From contig JAVJSV010000007.1 of the NCBI GenBank assembly GCA_040219235.1, positions 166,841 through 210,326 on the forward strand: a stretch of 43,486 nucleotides of DNA. The letters run 5' to 3'. Shown here in pieces: positions 23,848 to 33,203 of this stretch. The position numbers and the translations under genes are program-made. Origin of the DNA: Rhodospirillaceae bacterium. Its GTDB lineage: Bacteria; Pseudomonadota; Alphaproteobacteria; Rhodospirillales; Rhodospirillaceae. The notes under the pieces were generated by a model that did not search any database, had not been told where the DNA came from, and worked only from the letters and a program-made list of their open reading frames with translations. How positions within the stretch are numbered: position 1 is the stretch's first letter; every line of letters begins with the position of its first letter.

Positions 23848-25305
23848 ATGAGCTTTCTCATAAAAGGTGAAACGGGTGACTGGGAAGTCGTGATCGGGCT
23901 GGAAGTTCATGCCCAGGTCATATCCAACGCCAAATTATTTTCAGGCTCGCCAACAGACTTCGGGGCCGAGCCCAATAGCCAGGTCTCTTTTGTTGATGCC
24001 GCCATGCCGGGCATGCTGCCGGTCGTCAATGAAGTCTGCGTGGAACAAGCTGTGCGCACGGGTCTTGGCCTTAAAGCGCACATCAACAAGCGCAGCGTCT
24101 TTGCCCGTAAGAACTATTTTTACGCAGACCTGCCGCAAGGTTATCAGATCAGTCAGTTTGAATTGCCGATTGTGGGCGAGGGGACACTCGTTCTGGATCT
24201 TCCTGAAGGGGAAACGCGAGAAGTTGGTATTGAACGCCTTCACCTTGAACAAGATGCCGGCAAGTCCATTCACGATCTGCATCCATCGAAGTCCTTCATT
24301 GATCTCAACCGCTCGGGTGTTGCGCTTATGGAAGTGGTGTCGAAGCCTGACATGCGCTCCCCGGAAGAAGCCGGCGCTTATCTCAGAAAATTGAGGTCAA
24401 TCGTCAGGTATCTTGGCACCTGTGACGGGAATATGGATGAAGGCTCGATGCGTTGCGATGCCAACGTGTCTGTGCGTCCTGTTGGCGAAGATGGATTGCG
24501 GACGCGCTGTGAAATTAAAAACGTGAACTCAGTGCGCTTTGTGATGCAAGCCATCGAGCACGAAGCCCGCCGCCATGTAGATGTCTATGAATCTGGTGGG
24601 GAGATCACTCAGGAAACCAGATTGTACGACCCCAGCAAGGGCGAAACCCGTCCGATGCGCTCAAAAGAAATGGCCCATGATTACCGGTATTTTCCGGATC
24701 CCGATCTGCTGCCGCTGGTGTTCGATGACGCGTATGTTGAACAGATCAGAGCCACATTGCCCGAATTGCCGGATGAGAAAAAAGAACGGTTCATGACCGA
24801 CTTTGGGCTCACACCTTATGACGCCAGTGTTCTGGTCGTGGAGCGGGAAACGGCGAATTATTTCGAAGATGTTGCTAAGGGACGCGATGCCAAGGCGGCC
24901 GCCAACTGGGTTATTTCAAACCTGTTTGGTGCCCTGAATAAAAAGGGCGTGTCGATTACGGACAGCCCTGTAACGGCTGAGAACCTGGGCAAGTTGATTG
25001 ATCTGATAACCGACAACACGATTTCAGGACGCATTGCAAAAGATGTCTTTGAGATCATGGTGGAAGAGGGCAAGGACCCTGAGACTATCGTAGAGGAAAA
25101 GGGCCTCAAGCAGATCACCGATACTGGGCCGATTGAAGCTGCGATTGACCAAGTTATGGCGGACAATCCGGACAAGGTCTCAGATTATCGCGGCGGCAAA
25201 GACAAGCTGATTGGGTGGTTCGTTGGTCAGGTGATGAAGCAAACCGGCGGTAAGGCGAACCCAGGGATGCTGAACGAGTTGCTCAAGAAAAAGCTCGCTC
25301 CTTAG
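23848..25305 (+). CDS. gatB: Glutamyl-/aspartyl-tRNA amidotransferase subunit B
   Basis: The kinase-like subunit that activates the tRNA-bound Glu or Asp and holds the tRNA; 485 residues. It opens with [13 protein letters not shown] and has [39 protein letters not shown] and [22 protein letters not shown], then the C-terminal YqeY-like helical domain ending in [11 protein letters not shown]. Last core gene of the gatCAB operon; the next gene starts 2 nt after its stop. Confidence 0.97.
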   Translation: MSFLIKGETGDWEVVIGLEVHAQVISNAKLFSGSPTDFGAEPNSQVSFVDAAMPGMLPVVNEVCVEQAVRTGLGLKAHINKRSVFARKNYFYADLPQGYQISQFELPIVGEGTLVLDLPEGETREVGIERLHLEQDAGKSIHDLHPSKSFIDLNRSGVALMEVVSKPDMRSPEEAGAYLRKLRSIVRYLGTCDGNMDEGSMRCDANVSVRPVGEDGLRTRCEIKNVNSVRFVMQAIEHEARRHVDVYESGGEITQETRLYDPSKGETRPMRSKEMAHDYRYFPDPDLLPLVFDDAYVEQIRATLPELPDEKKERFMTDFGLTPYDASVLVVERETANYFEDVAKGRDAKAAANWVISNLFGALNKKGVSITDSPVTAENLGKLIDLITDNTISGRIAKDVFEIMVEEGKDPETIVEEKGLKQITDTGPIEAAIDQVMADNPDKVSDYRGGKDKLIGWFVGQVMKQTGGKANPGMLNELLKKKLAP

Positions 25306-25306
25306 C

Positions 25307-25879
25307 ATGACAGTTCAAGTTGATCATCAACTCTGGCGGAAAGGCTGGATTTGGATTTCTGCCGTTGGTCTCATCACCGCGATTGCGGGGTGGCTTGTCT
25401 ACGATGCCATGATGGCTCCGAGTTGGATGCGGAAATTTGGGCTTGATATAGCCGCGCGAGCGACCATCGTGGGAGCTCCATCAGATCAGACAGCCTTCTC
25501 AACTATGAAGGGCCGGGAAGCCCCGGATAGTCCCTATATATGTTTTGCGGACTCAGCGGCGTTTGCTTGGGATCGTGTGTATTTTGTTGCGTCCGGTGGC
25601 CCGATCGTCCCGCCGCTGGCAGATTTAGATTGGCAGGGCGAAGACCTGACCGCCATGAATGAGCGCCTGGCCAGAGATGAGCGCTATCAACTGGTCGCTT
25701 TCCAACGTGATGATCAGGTTGTTGAGTTTAGTTACTACTTTAAGATTTGGGCTGATTTGACGGCACTAGACCGAACAGAGGGATTTGATCGGGCGACAGC
25801 TGTTTTTACGTCTGAAAGTGACGGTGAAATTTATACGTTAAAGCCCGCAGAGCCTGGCCAGTTGGCGGCTTGTAACTAA
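25307..25879 (+). CDS. Membrane-anchored protein of unknown function
   Basis: 190 residues, not recognised. A single hydrophobic helix at about residues 16-36 (IWISAVGLITAIAGWLVY) follows a basic start, so it is probably an N-in protein with a soluble domain of about 150 residues in the periplasm. That domain has two Cys, one in the middle (YICFADS) and one next to the end (AACN), which may pair. It starts one base after the gatB stop and so is likely translated from the gatCAB transcript, though nothing in it suggests a role in tRNA amidation. Confidence 0.75.
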   Translation: MTVQVDHQLWRKGWIWISAVGLITAIAGWLVYDAMMAPSWMRKFGLDIAARATIVGAPSDQTAFSTMKGREAPDSPYICFADSAAFAWDRVYFVASGGPIVPPLADLDWQGEDLTAMNERLARDERYQLVAFQRDDQVVEFSYYFKIWADLTALDRTEGFDRATAVFTSESDGEIYTLKPAEPGQLAACN

Positions 25880-25900
25880 GTCATTGAAGGCAATTCAAAA

Positions 25901-26524
25901 ATGATCGACCTGTATACATTCCCAACACCGAACGGCTGGAAAGCCTCAATCATGTTGGAAGAAGTGGGTCTTCCTTACGCTGTGCACATCATCGATATTA
26001 TGAAAGATGAGCAGTTCGGGCATGCGTTTCTGAAGATCAGCCCTAACAACAAAATTCCGGCGATTGTTGATCCCGATGGCCCGGATGGTGCGCCAATTTC
26101 TGTTTTTGAGTCCGGCGCGATCCTGTTGTATCTCGCGCGAAAAACAAATAGCCCGTTGCTGCCTGAAGAACACCGTAAGTTCGTCGAGGTGACCGAGTGG
26201 CTCATGTTCCAAATGGCGAGCATCGGGCCAATGTTCGGCCAAATGGGCCATTTTGTTAAGTTTGCAAAAGAAGACGTCCCCTATGCAAAGAAACGCTACA
26301 CCGATGAGAGCCGGCGGATCTTAGGGGTGATGAATACCCGTCTGGCAAACAACGCCTATCTCGCCGGAGAGTATTCGATTGCCGATATCGCAAGCTATGG
26401 CTGGACGAAGTCTGCAGAGTCCATGTTTGCCGGGCTCGGCGAATGGGAGAATGTTAACAGATGGTTCGAGGCCGTCGGCGCGCGACCAGCCGTTCAAAAA
26501 GGACTGCGTGTTCCTACTCTTTAG
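25901..26524 (+). CDS. Glutathione S-transferase, YfcG/Ure2-like
   Basis: Cytosolic thiol transferase or disulfide-bond reductase, 207 residues. The thioredoxin-fold half begins LYTFPTPNGWKASIMLEE, where the TPNGWK motif is that of the nu/YfcG class, followed by NNKIPAIVD with the cis-Pro and FESGAILLYLA with the Glu-Ser pair that binds glutathione. The C-terminal helical half has YSIADIASYGW (N-capping box Asp). YfcG-class enzymes reduce disulfides using GSH. It ends in an 11-bp tail-to-tail overlap with the next gene. Confidence 0.92.
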   Translation: MIDLYTFPTPNGWKASIMLEEVGLPYAVHIIDIMKDEQFGHAFLKISPNNKIPAIVDPDGPDGAPISVFESGAILLYLARKTNSPLLPEEHRKFVEVTEWLMFQMASIGPMFGQMGHFVKFAKEDVPYAKKRYTDESRRILGVMNTRLANNAYLAGEYSIADIASYGWTKSAESMFAGLGEWENVNRWFEAVGARPAVQKGLRVPTL

Positions 26525-27704
26525 ATTTGTTGACGTTGAGAGAGTCATTGATCAGTAACCATACATCTTGATCCAGAGTTCTTTGACCCGCCGACGAGCC
26601 TGCCACCGCATACCCACCATTGGACGTTGACGTGATGGCGAGCGCCCGCAACGCGCCGCTACCTTGGTGTCGATGAATGAAGTCCAGGGTTCCGTCTGAT
26701 CCAATACCAACGGCCAAACCAGCCATGCCATTTTGATCTTCAATCGACGCCGACAGCAGGTAACCGCCTGTGGCTGCATGCGCGAGCCCGGTCGCTGTGG
26801 CGCTGCCCGGAGAAGAGATACTTTGCTGCCAACTTAGGGCGCCTTCTGAGTCCATTGCCAATATAACGATTTTTCGCCCGTCACCGTTTGTGGCGCGAGT
26901 GGTGGCCGCAGCGATAGTCGATCCTGCGGGCGCAGGTAAAACGTGATGGAATTCCGTATCAACACCAATATCATGAAATGTGTCCCATTCTGTTGCCCCC
27001 TTTTCGGATAGCTTAAGGGACCAGCCCACAACATGATCACTCTCCTGGGTTGACCAGCCGACAGCGGTGTAACCGCCATCGGTCGAGAGACTCACGTCTT
27101 CCAGGCCGTCCTCACCCGGCCCACCAATAACGCGAAACCATTCGACGTCATGTGAGCGGTCTAGTTTGAGAACCCAGCCATCATCTTGATTGGTCGTTCG
27201 GTTCAGGGTGCGCCCGACTAAGATTAAGCCGCCATCAAATGTGGGCCTTAAGGCAGACAGGGTATCGCCAGCTGAGGAGCCGTATGTGCGCTGGGACTCC
27301 GTAACGCCCTCAGGCGATATCTTAGACAAGCGTGTGGTGCCGGTTTTGTCCCCTCGTTCTCCATCAACAACATAGAGGCCGCCATCAAAAGCCGGGGATA
27401 AAGCCGTCACGCCATAGGGTGCTGAATGAGGGAGTTGGAGATCCCACATGTATGCGCCGCGGTGGTTAACCCGGACCAGCCAGCTCTCCGTAACACTTCT
27501 GTCCTGGTCTAAAGTCTTCCAGCCGGCAAGCGCAAAGCCGCCATCTGAGAGCGCAGCGATGGCGTTCGCACCATCCGTCCCTAGACCACCAAAATGTAGC
27601 TCAATGCCAGAGGGAGTAACGGTTTGCGCATGTGCTGCCCCGGTGATGCATAGAGCTATAAGTTGAAGTTTTATTCGGCGCTGCAGGGAAGACATCATCG
27701 ACAT
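26514..27704 (-). CDS. Secreted beta-propeller-like repeat protein
   Basis: 396 residues with a signal peptide (helix IKLQLIALCITGAAHA, cleavage before Gln). The mature part holds about six units spaced some 50-65 residues apart, each centred on a DGG/NGG/TGG aromatic turn: SDGGFALAGW, FDGGLYVVDG, FDGGLILVGR, TDGGYTAVGW, TGGYLLSAS, NGGYAVAGS. This resembles lipoprotein-like WD/delta-60-type propellers in environmental proteobacteria. No catalytic motif is seen. Three close start codons exist at 27704, 27698 and 27695 without a clear ribosome site. It sits 44 bp after a DUF481 gene, which may be co-transcribed. Confidence 0.7.
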   Translation of the reverse strand: MSMMSSLQRRIKLQLIALCITGAAHAQTVTPSGIELHFGGLGTDGANAIAALSDGGFALAGWKTLDQDRSVTESWLVRVNHRGAYMWDLQLPHSAPYGVTALSPAFDGGLYVVDGERGDKTGTTRLSKISPEGVTESQRTYGSSAGDTLSALRPTFDGGLILVGRTLNRTTNQDDGWVLKLDRSHDVEWFRVIGGPGEDGLEDVSLSTDGGYTAVGWSTQESDHVVGWSLKLSEKGATEWDTFHDIGVDTEFHHVLPAPAGSTIAAATTRATNGDGRKIVILAMDSEGALSWQQSISSPGSATATGLAHAATGGYLLSASIEDQNGMAGLAVGIGSDGTLDFIHRHQGSGALRALAITSTSNGGYAVAGSSAGQRTLDQDVWLLINDSLNVNKSKE

Positions 27705-27748
27705 TACCGCACCATTAGCAAGGGACAGTCGTTGCGACTCCGTAAATC

Positions 27749-28552
27749 CTAGAAGCCGTAAACCAATGAGACCTTAGACAGCGTATCCGTTTTCTTTGTC
27801 AGAAGCGGTGGATCTGTATTGTGACGGACATTAAGGGAGAGCCGTGTCGACAGATCGCCAATTAATTTGGTTGTCAGGGCAGTCGTGTTTTCGATTTTTG
27901 TTCTGTCGCTGTCCCAGGTCACAATCAAGGCGTTGCTTAAGAACGTGGTCTCTGTGATGTCGTATTCCAACTCAGCGCTGCCGCGTACGAGAATGCCATC
28001 TTCAGAGGAAGATACCAGAGGGACAGCGGGAGGGACAGGCGTTGAAAACTTGCTGTAGCGATAACCAGGACCGACTTGTACCAGAAAGCGTAAATTCTCA
28101 TCTTCTATGATCTTGTAGCCAACACCGATGGCACTTTCGACTTCATACTTGAACCCTGAGAATTTATCGTCGTCGTATTCCAGGTATCCGAAAACAAAAA
28201 GCCGCTCCTGGACGTCAAATCGAGATTCGACGGAGGCTAAGATGCGCTGTGCGGTTGTTGTGCCGCTGTCGTCTGCAAACTCGCCTAGCAGTCTGTAATT
28301 GTCTTCCAACCGACCGGCTTTGTAGCGCGCCTTAATCTCAGCATCCACTCGCGTGGTGTCTGAGTTTCCGGTGGACATGGAGCCACCGACATTCACTTCG
28401 CCAGATAGGCCGGTTTCACCAGTATCGGCTAAAACTGGTCCGCTTGCGCTAAAACCGAGCATGGCCAATGCGGCAAAAAATCGTCTGTTTAGAACAGAAA
28501 AAGGGCGTTTTTTAGGGATTTGGGTGGAAGACGCGGGCATAGAGCGTTGCAT
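27749..28552 (-). CDS. DUF481 outer-membrane protein (YdiY-like)
   Basis: About 267 residues from the ATG at 28552, which has CGAGG 8 nt upstream; the frame is open 12 codons further. The start is basic, then FFAALAMLGFSASGPVLA forms a signal peptide ending at Ala-Asp. The mature part shows amphipathic strands of alternating residues (LSGEVNVGGSMSTGNSDTTRVDAEIKAR) and ends in Phe (KVSLVYGF), the usual BAM recognition signature of outer-membrane barrels. DUF481 relatives include the salt-induced E. coli YdiY. The function is unknown. Confidence 0.85.
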   Translation of the reverse strand: MQRSMPASSTQIPKKRPFSVLNRRFFAALAMLGFSASGPVLADTGETGLSGEVNVGGSMSTGNSDTTRVDAEIKARYKAGRLEDNYRLLGEFADDSGTTTAQRILASVESRFDVQERLFVFGYLEYDDDKFSGFKYEVESAIGVGYKIIEDENLRFLVQVGPGYRYSKFSTPVPPAVPLVSSSEDGILVRGSAELEYDITETTFLSNALIVTWDSDRTKIENTTALTTKLIGDLSTRLSLNVRHNTDPPLLTKKTDTLSKVSLVYGF

Positions 28553-28900
28553 AGTGTAAGCCTCGAAAGTGGAATTTTGTCTGTGCACCCAGGTAACTCT
28601 CTGATTCTCTTGATGGAATCAGTAATTATTAAATCGTTTCTACCTGTCATCGTCGTCCTTGACAACTGCTTCGTAAGTTTTCATGTTCCACGCCCGGTCA
28701 CCCCTGCGGAGGGATGGCAGAGTGGTAATGCAGCGGATTGCTAATCCGTCAACCGATCATACGGTTGCCAGGGTTCGAGTCCCTGTCCCTCCGCCACTTT
28801 TTCAACATCAAACAGGCCATAGGACCAGGTCTTCTTTGATCAATGGATGAGTATTTGTTCGTGGCACGTGCTTGATGAGGGGTAAAAAACAGGGCGCGGT
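28553..28900. other. Intergenic region around tRNA-Ser
   Basis: 348 bp between the DUF481 gene and a GST gene on the minus strand. Apart from the tRNA, I see only an AT-rich stretch (28600-28640) that could hold the tRNA promoter, and a CTTTTTC behind the CCA that may aid termination. There is no repeat of the tRNA 3' end. Confidence 0.5.
28708..28796 (+). tRNA. tRNA-Ser (anticodon GCU)
   Basis: Acceptor arms GGAGGGA and TCCCTCC pair perfectly with discriminator G and an encoded CCA (28794-28796). The anticodon arm is CGGAT-TGCTAA-TCCG with anticodon GCT, reading AGC/AGU. A long variable arm (AACCG/CGGTT) marks it as class II, and TTCGAGT with the CAGGG/CCCTG stem is the T arm. It is a lone gene; no attachment-site duplication or integrase is visible beside it. 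Confidence 0.97.
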
Positions 28901-29560
28901 TTAAGCAGCCTCATCGTATCTGCTGTAGCGTTCCATATGAAACGCGTGTGCGCTTGCCGTAGCTTTATGGCTATCGCGGTCCTGCATGGCATCGATCCAT
29001 GTTCTTAATCGTCCACACTCTTCCGGAATCTTAGCGCCCCAGAGTTCTTCATAACATGGGAAGCGTTCCATAAAAGGCATGAATTGCAAGTCAATCAACG
29101 TCAGAGTGTTGCCCATGAAGTACGGACCGTTCCCCATCTTTTTTAGCCCTTCCTTCTCGATAAACAAGAACTTCTCGGAGACGGCTTTACGGTTTTCTAT
29201 TTGCTTTTCTTCATCTCTTTTGTCTGCGATGAGCTTATGCAGAGCAGGAAGGAAATATGAGTCGCAGTAATCAATCCAGATTCTCGCCTTGGCGCGAAGC
29301 ATGGGGTCGGCGGGCAGCAATGGTGGCTCCGGATAGACCTCTTCCAAGTACTCGTTGATGATCCGTGATTCATAAACAATGTCGCCGTTATGTCTGATCA
29401 AGGGCACTTTGCCATGGGGAGATAGTTCTTTCCACCAGTCCGGTTTGTTGTACAAATCCACTTCCGTCAACGCACAGTCTATGCCTTTTTCCAGCATCAT
29501 CATGCGCGTGCGCTGGGCGAAAGGGCAGGCTTCATAACTGAAAAGTTCAATGTCCGGCAT
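28901..29560 (-). CDS. Glutathione S-transferase family protein
   Basis: 219 residues from the ATG at 29560 (MPDIELFSYEACPFAQRT); TAGGAAT stands about 9 nt upstream and the 20 codons before it are non-family. The motif ACPFAQRTRMMMLEKGI has an omega/zeta-like Cys at the redox position (Cys12), with HGKVPLI (cis-Pro) and YESRIINEYLEEVYPEPPLLP. The Cys suggests thiol-transferase or dehydroascorbate-reductase-like chemistry rather than classic conjugation. It stands alone after the tRNA. Confidence 0.9.
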   Translation of the reverse strand: MPDIELFSYEACPFAQRTRMMMLEKGIDCALTEVDLYNKPDWWKELSPHGKVPLIRHNGDIVYESRIINEYLEEVYPEPPLLPADPMLRAKARIWIDYCDSYFLPALHKLIADKRDEEKQIENRKAVSEKFLFIEKEGLKKMGNGPYFMGNTLTLIDLQFMPFMERFPCYEELWGAKIPEECGRLRTWIDAMQDRDSHKATASAHAFHMERYSRYDEAA

Positions 29561-29669
29561 TGTCAGTATTCCTATTTCTAATTCTGTGCGGCAGAACGAT
29601 TTAGAAGCATTACGAAACAATCATATCAGAAGGATAACACAGGTAAACGCCACTGAGAGCAGGCGCGCA

Positions 29670-32336
29670 TTAGGTCTTCCAGGTCATCACCCGGGCGCTG
29701 GCCTGAAGCAATATTTCTGCAAAAACCGGTACTACGAAGGCGATGAATAAAACACCCAGCCAAATTGCGATAGCGCTCAAAACAGAATCAGGAGCGATGC
29801 TCATGCCAAGGACTTGGGCGATTGCCAGGAGGATAAAGAGCCCGGACGTTAAGGCGGCGTATCTCTGGATTGGCTCGGGCCAGGCTTGTGTTGCGGATAA
29901 GCGATTGAATATGACCCAAAGGCCGAGTGCGACGCCTAGGATCACCGGAAGCAACGGCGAGGATATCAAGGGCCGGCTAATTTTGATATTCAGGCGTGCG
30001 TCTTGTGTAACGGCCTGACCGTCGACCATCAGCCTAAGATTTATATCTGACGTCTGATTCACAAAATCATTAATCGCAAAAATTGCCGTGCAGTTCGACC
30101 CGACAGCCACTTCGGTGTTTGGCAGCGACGCACTTTCAATGATCAACCGTCCATCACTGCACGCCGTTTGCCAATCCAGAACGGCAAGGTGAACCAGCAT
30201 CTCGTCGCTTGTTGATCTAACAGTGATCTGCGGTTGGGGTCCGTTGCCATCATAGACGGTCTGATCATCGACTACGATTTTGCGAATGTGCAAAGCTGGC
30301 AGAGACGACTTGGTTTGTGAAGCAGTAAAAGAGGCGTTGGACGCAAGGAGCACTTGGCGCGGGTATGAGCTCAGACCATCAGCTGTTGCAAACATCATTC
30401 TATCTGTTCTCTGATCAAACGAGATGTCGCTATAGGATGCCGTGCCGCGTGTAGCGATCGGTAAGGCAATCAAGGATGGTATGGTTTCTGGCGTCGTTTC
30501 TGGGAGTTTTGTAAGCATGACGTAGCTTCCGGTGCTTGTTTGCAACCAGAGGGCCTCAGCCGTTTGTTCGGCAGCGTACCAACGGGGGAATTCCGGATAG
30601 GACAATCTGGAAAATTCTGTTGCTAGAGACGTATCAGTTTGGAATCGCGCGTTCTTATAATCCCATTGCAATGCAGCTCCCGTCATAAACAGGCGGATGG
30701 TGTCAGGCGTTGCTGAAAAATGTGGCGCGGCATCAAACCCTGGATGTCTTGGAGACGGTTGAGTCCATAAGGGTTTTGCCTGTTCTAAATTTTGACCCTT
30801 GAGCCACTCGTCGGCGGCAAATGAAATGACCGACCCATCTTTTAAAACAACAAGCAGATCCCCATCGGCTGTTTCCGTGAAGTCAGAAATTGGGGATTTA
30901 AATGCCGTTCCAAGTGGCCCGACGTCGGTCCATTCACTTCGATTAAAATCAAACAGACGAACCTGGGTGCCAAACCCGACAGCAATACGCGTCGGTTGTG
31001 TACGTGATATGAAAACGGCAGACGGTTGTCCTTCATATAAGGTTGTGACTCCGTTGTCGGCGTAGTCAATCAAACCGCGCGTGGTGCCGACAATGAGTGA
31101 GGTGTGGCCTCTCATGGAACTGCGCTGAAACAAATCCAGGCTGCGAATATGAGCATCGCCAAGCTCTGCAATATGGCGCATCCGTCCGTTTGATACAGAT
31201 TGATACAGACCCGCTGTGGTGCCTGCATAAACACGATCAGAATCGACAGCGACCGCAGTAACGGGTTTCTCCAGACCGTTCAGGATATCCCAAACTCTGA
31301 GGGAGTCATTGGTGTTAAACCAGACAGCACCGCCATCAAAAAAACCGAAAACATTGTCGGCCGGTCCAGTTGATATGCTTCGCACGGGGCCTGCATGAAA
31401 ACCCGCACGACTGTCTAATCGTGTGATAAGGCGTCCGCTTAGGCTGAAATGAAGAAGCGCTCCGTCATTTGTTCCAAATATGAGTCCGCCAGTCTGCAAG
31501 GCGGCACTTACAAGCACTTTAGCGCTATCCAGGGGGGCAGGGATTTCATTCCATAATGGCGTGAGCGTGAGGCTGCTATCTGAGGTTTCCAACACAAATA
31601 CTCCGGATCGCTCTGTGACTAAGATCGGCCCCAGATCTTTAGTGTTGAGCACAGCAACCGGAGTCAGTTCTGACCACCGGGGAGGAAGCGTAAGTGCGTG
31701 ATAATTATCCTTCGTCATTTTTATGAGGCCATCTTCAACTTCAAAGACAACTGCATCATCATCTGTATAGGAAAAGCCTGTGGGAAGGCCCGTGGAACTG
31801 CTTTCATGGGGCTCAGAAACACCATCAGCGCCAAGCGTGAAAACGCCCGCGTTGCTGATGATGTATATGACGTCTTCAACAGCCACCAATCTATGCACGG
31901 TTGCTGGAGACTCTTCTGCTGAAATGCCGGGTCGACCCGGGATGTCTATGGGCGTCCAGTTTAAATGCCCTGTTTTATCTGGCGTGTAGATGCCTAGGCC
32001 GTTTGTGCCGCCGGTTAACCAGGACCCATTTAGCCAAGGCTCTCGGTCTAAGGCTAAGATAGATGTGATTCCGCGTGATTGAGGCGTGTGCGGGAGAAGT
32101 CGCCATGAGACACCATCATAGCTTTGCAGTCCGGCTTCATTTGCTGAATACACTATGCCTTTGTCGTCGACGGCAGAGGAATATGTCAGCTCACCGGCAC
32201 CGGTATCGCGGGGGTCAAACGACCGCCACATTGGCCTGCCCATATGGCTGCTCTCTTGTGCATCAATTGAGAGCGTGGCTATGCCGTTGACGCAGCTTAA
32301 AACAACAAAAGATAGGAGCAGTCTACGCAGACACAT
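29670..32336 (-). CDS. Large exported propeller protein with C-terminal membrane helices
   Basis: 888 residues. A signal peptide (LLLSFVVLSCVNGIATLSIDA) leads into a long region of beta repeats (GIVYSANEAGLQSYDG, ILVTERSGVFVLE, VYAGTTAGLYQSVSNG, LIVGTTRGLIDYADNG), as in the Reg_prop propellers of hybrid two-component and ligand-gated cyclase sensors. From about 680 to 790 there is an Ig-like, Y_Y_Y-like part, then three membrane helices (LLPVILGVALGLWVIF; LTSGLFILLAIAQVLGMSI; IAIWLGVLFIAFVVPVFA) and a 15-residue end. No kinase, GGDEF or receiver domain follows. It overlaps the VOC gene upstream by 14 bp. The role is unknown; a sensory or scaffold function is inference. Confidence 0.7.
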   Translation of the reverse strand: MCLRRLLLSFVVLSCVNGIATLSIDAQESSHMGRPMWRSFDPRDTGAGELTYSSAVDDKGIVYSANEAGLQSYDGVSWRLLPHTPQSRGITSILALDREPWLNGSWLTGGTNGLGIYTPDKTGHLNWTPIDIPGRPGISAEESPATVHRLVAVEDVIYIISNAGVFTLGADGVSEPHESSSTGLPTGFSYTDDDAVVFEVEDGLIKMTKDNYHALTLPPRWSELTPVAVLNTKDLGPILVTERSGVFVLETSDSSLTLTPLWNEIPAPLDSAKVLVSAALQTGGLIFGTNDGALLHFSLSGRLITRLDSRAGFHAGPVRSISTGPADNVFGFFDGGAVWFNTNDSLRVWDILNGLEKPVTAVAVDSDRVYAGTTAGLYQSVSNGRMRHIAELGDAHIRSLDLFQRSSMRGHTSLIVGTTRGLIDYADNGVTTLYEGQPSAVFISRTQPTRIAVGFGTQVRLFDFNRSEWTDVGPLGTAFKSPISDFTETADGDLLVVLKDGSVISFAADEWLKGQNLEQAKPLWTQPSPRHPGFDAAPHFSATPDTIRLFMTGAALQWDYKNARFQTDTSLATEFSRLSYPEFPRWYAAEQTAEALWLQTSTGSYVMLTKLPETTPETIPSLIALPIATRGTASYSDISFDQRTDRMMFATADGLSSYPRQVLLASNASFTASQTKSSLPALHIRKIVVDDQTVYDGNGPQPQITVRSTSDEMLVHLAVLDWQTACSDGRLIIESASLPNTEVAVGSNCTAIFAINDFVNQTSDINLRLMVDGQAVTQDARLNIKISRPLISSPLLPVILGVALGLWVIFNRLSATQAWPEPIQRYAALTSGLFILLAIAQVLGMSIAPDSVLSAIAIWLGVLFIAFVVPVFAEILLQASARVMTWKT

Positions 32337-32763
32337 CTTCCGGCGGCCCCTTCAACTCCACCGCGTTGCCATCTGGGTCCTTAATATAAATCGATGGCCC
32401 ATTGCCATCCGCGCCGTATCGCATTCCAGATTCACCGATTTCTACAGTATGAGCTTTTAAATGGGTGCGAATAGACGCTTCAGAAAAGGGTTCAATGCGC
32501 AGGCAAAAGTGATCCATGTTGGGGGCGTTCATGTGTGGTGCAGTTCCACCGCGGATACCTAACGTGCCGTTGACATCAACGAGATCAATTAAAGATCTGC
32601 CAGCTCTGAGTTGAAGGAGCCCGAGATCTTCCCGGAATCGGTCAACTGTGCAGCCCAATACGCCGCAGTAGAACTGCTTGGCGCGTTCGAGGTCCATCAC
32701 GCGCAAGACAACGTGATCTAAGCCTAAAATCTGAAAGAGGTGAGTATTTGTCGTTTTATCCAT
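32323..32763 (-). CDS. VOC (glyoxalase/dioxygenase fold) protein
   Basis: 146-residue metal-binding vicinal-oxygen-chelate protein. It has LGLDHVVLRVMDLERAKQFYCGVLGC at the start (first metal His), MDHFCLRIE in the middle, and SIYIKDPDGNAVELKG with the last metal Glu. This is like the lactoylglutathione-lyase-related small VOC proteins, but the substrate is not assignable. Its 3' end overlaps the large propeller gene, so the two are co-translated. Confidence 0.88.
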   Translation of the reverse strand: MDKTTNTHLFQILGLDHVVLRVMDLERAKQFYCGVLGCTVDRFREDLGLLQLRAGRSLIDLVDVNGTLGIRGGTAPHMNAPNMDHFCLRIEPFSEASIRTHLKAHTVEIGESGMRYGADGNGPSIYIKDPDGNAVELKGPPEDVSA

Positions 32764-32781
32764 AATCTCTACTATAGCCTA

Positions 32782-33078
32782 ATGCAGGGTCGACATCGAC
32801 ATTTCAGCACTGGATTTTTGTCGCGGCGCTCTGCTGTGAGATTGGCGCTCATGGCTGGCATGCTTCCTCTCTTATGGACTTCGAGCTCTCAAGCTCAAAT
32901 TAGTCAGCGGGCACGTCAACTTAAACTAAGACGGGATTGCGAGTTGGGGTTGCCAGGCTGCAGGCCGGACATTCAGGCGCAATTGGAGGCGGAACAGCAG
33001 CGACTCCAGAGAGGTTTAGGGGGCTTAGGCATTGTGAGTGCTCTGATTGCAGGTTGGCTTTGGTGGCATAAACGCTAA
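32782..33078 (+). CDS. Small exported protein, CE-x2-LP-x-C family (copy A)
   Basis: 98 residues from the ATG at 32782; the frame is open earlier but overlaps the divergent VOC gene. The N-terminus SRRSAVRLALMAGMLPLLW...SSSQAQ is a signal peptide with a twin-Arg that could use Tat. The short mature part is charged and helical and has the motif RRDCELGLPGCRPDI, then ends in one hydrophobic helix (LGIVSALIAGWLWW) and HKR. I do not recognise it. The next plus-strand gene carries the same motif and layout, so the two look like diverged tandem duplicates. Confidence 0.65.
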   Translation: MQGRHRHFSTGFLSRRSAVRLALMAGMLPLLWTSSSQAQISQRARQLKLRRDCELGLPGCRPDIQAQLEAEQQRLQRGLGGLGIVSALIAGWLWWHKR

Positions 33079-33203
33079 GCGATAAGCTTTTGGGTGGCAA
33101 AGGGGCGCTAGCGCATGTCAGCTTTTTTCGTTCTCTGTGGAGCTAGGCGCAAAAATCGGGCACAATTCAACTTTACATACTCAATTTGCGCGGGAGGGCA
33201 CTT

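Noticed and set aside
28708-28900. tRNA-Ser as an integration site for a genomic island
   Set aside because: No repeat of the tRNA 3' end and no integrase is found on either side, and the neighbouring genes are ordinary.
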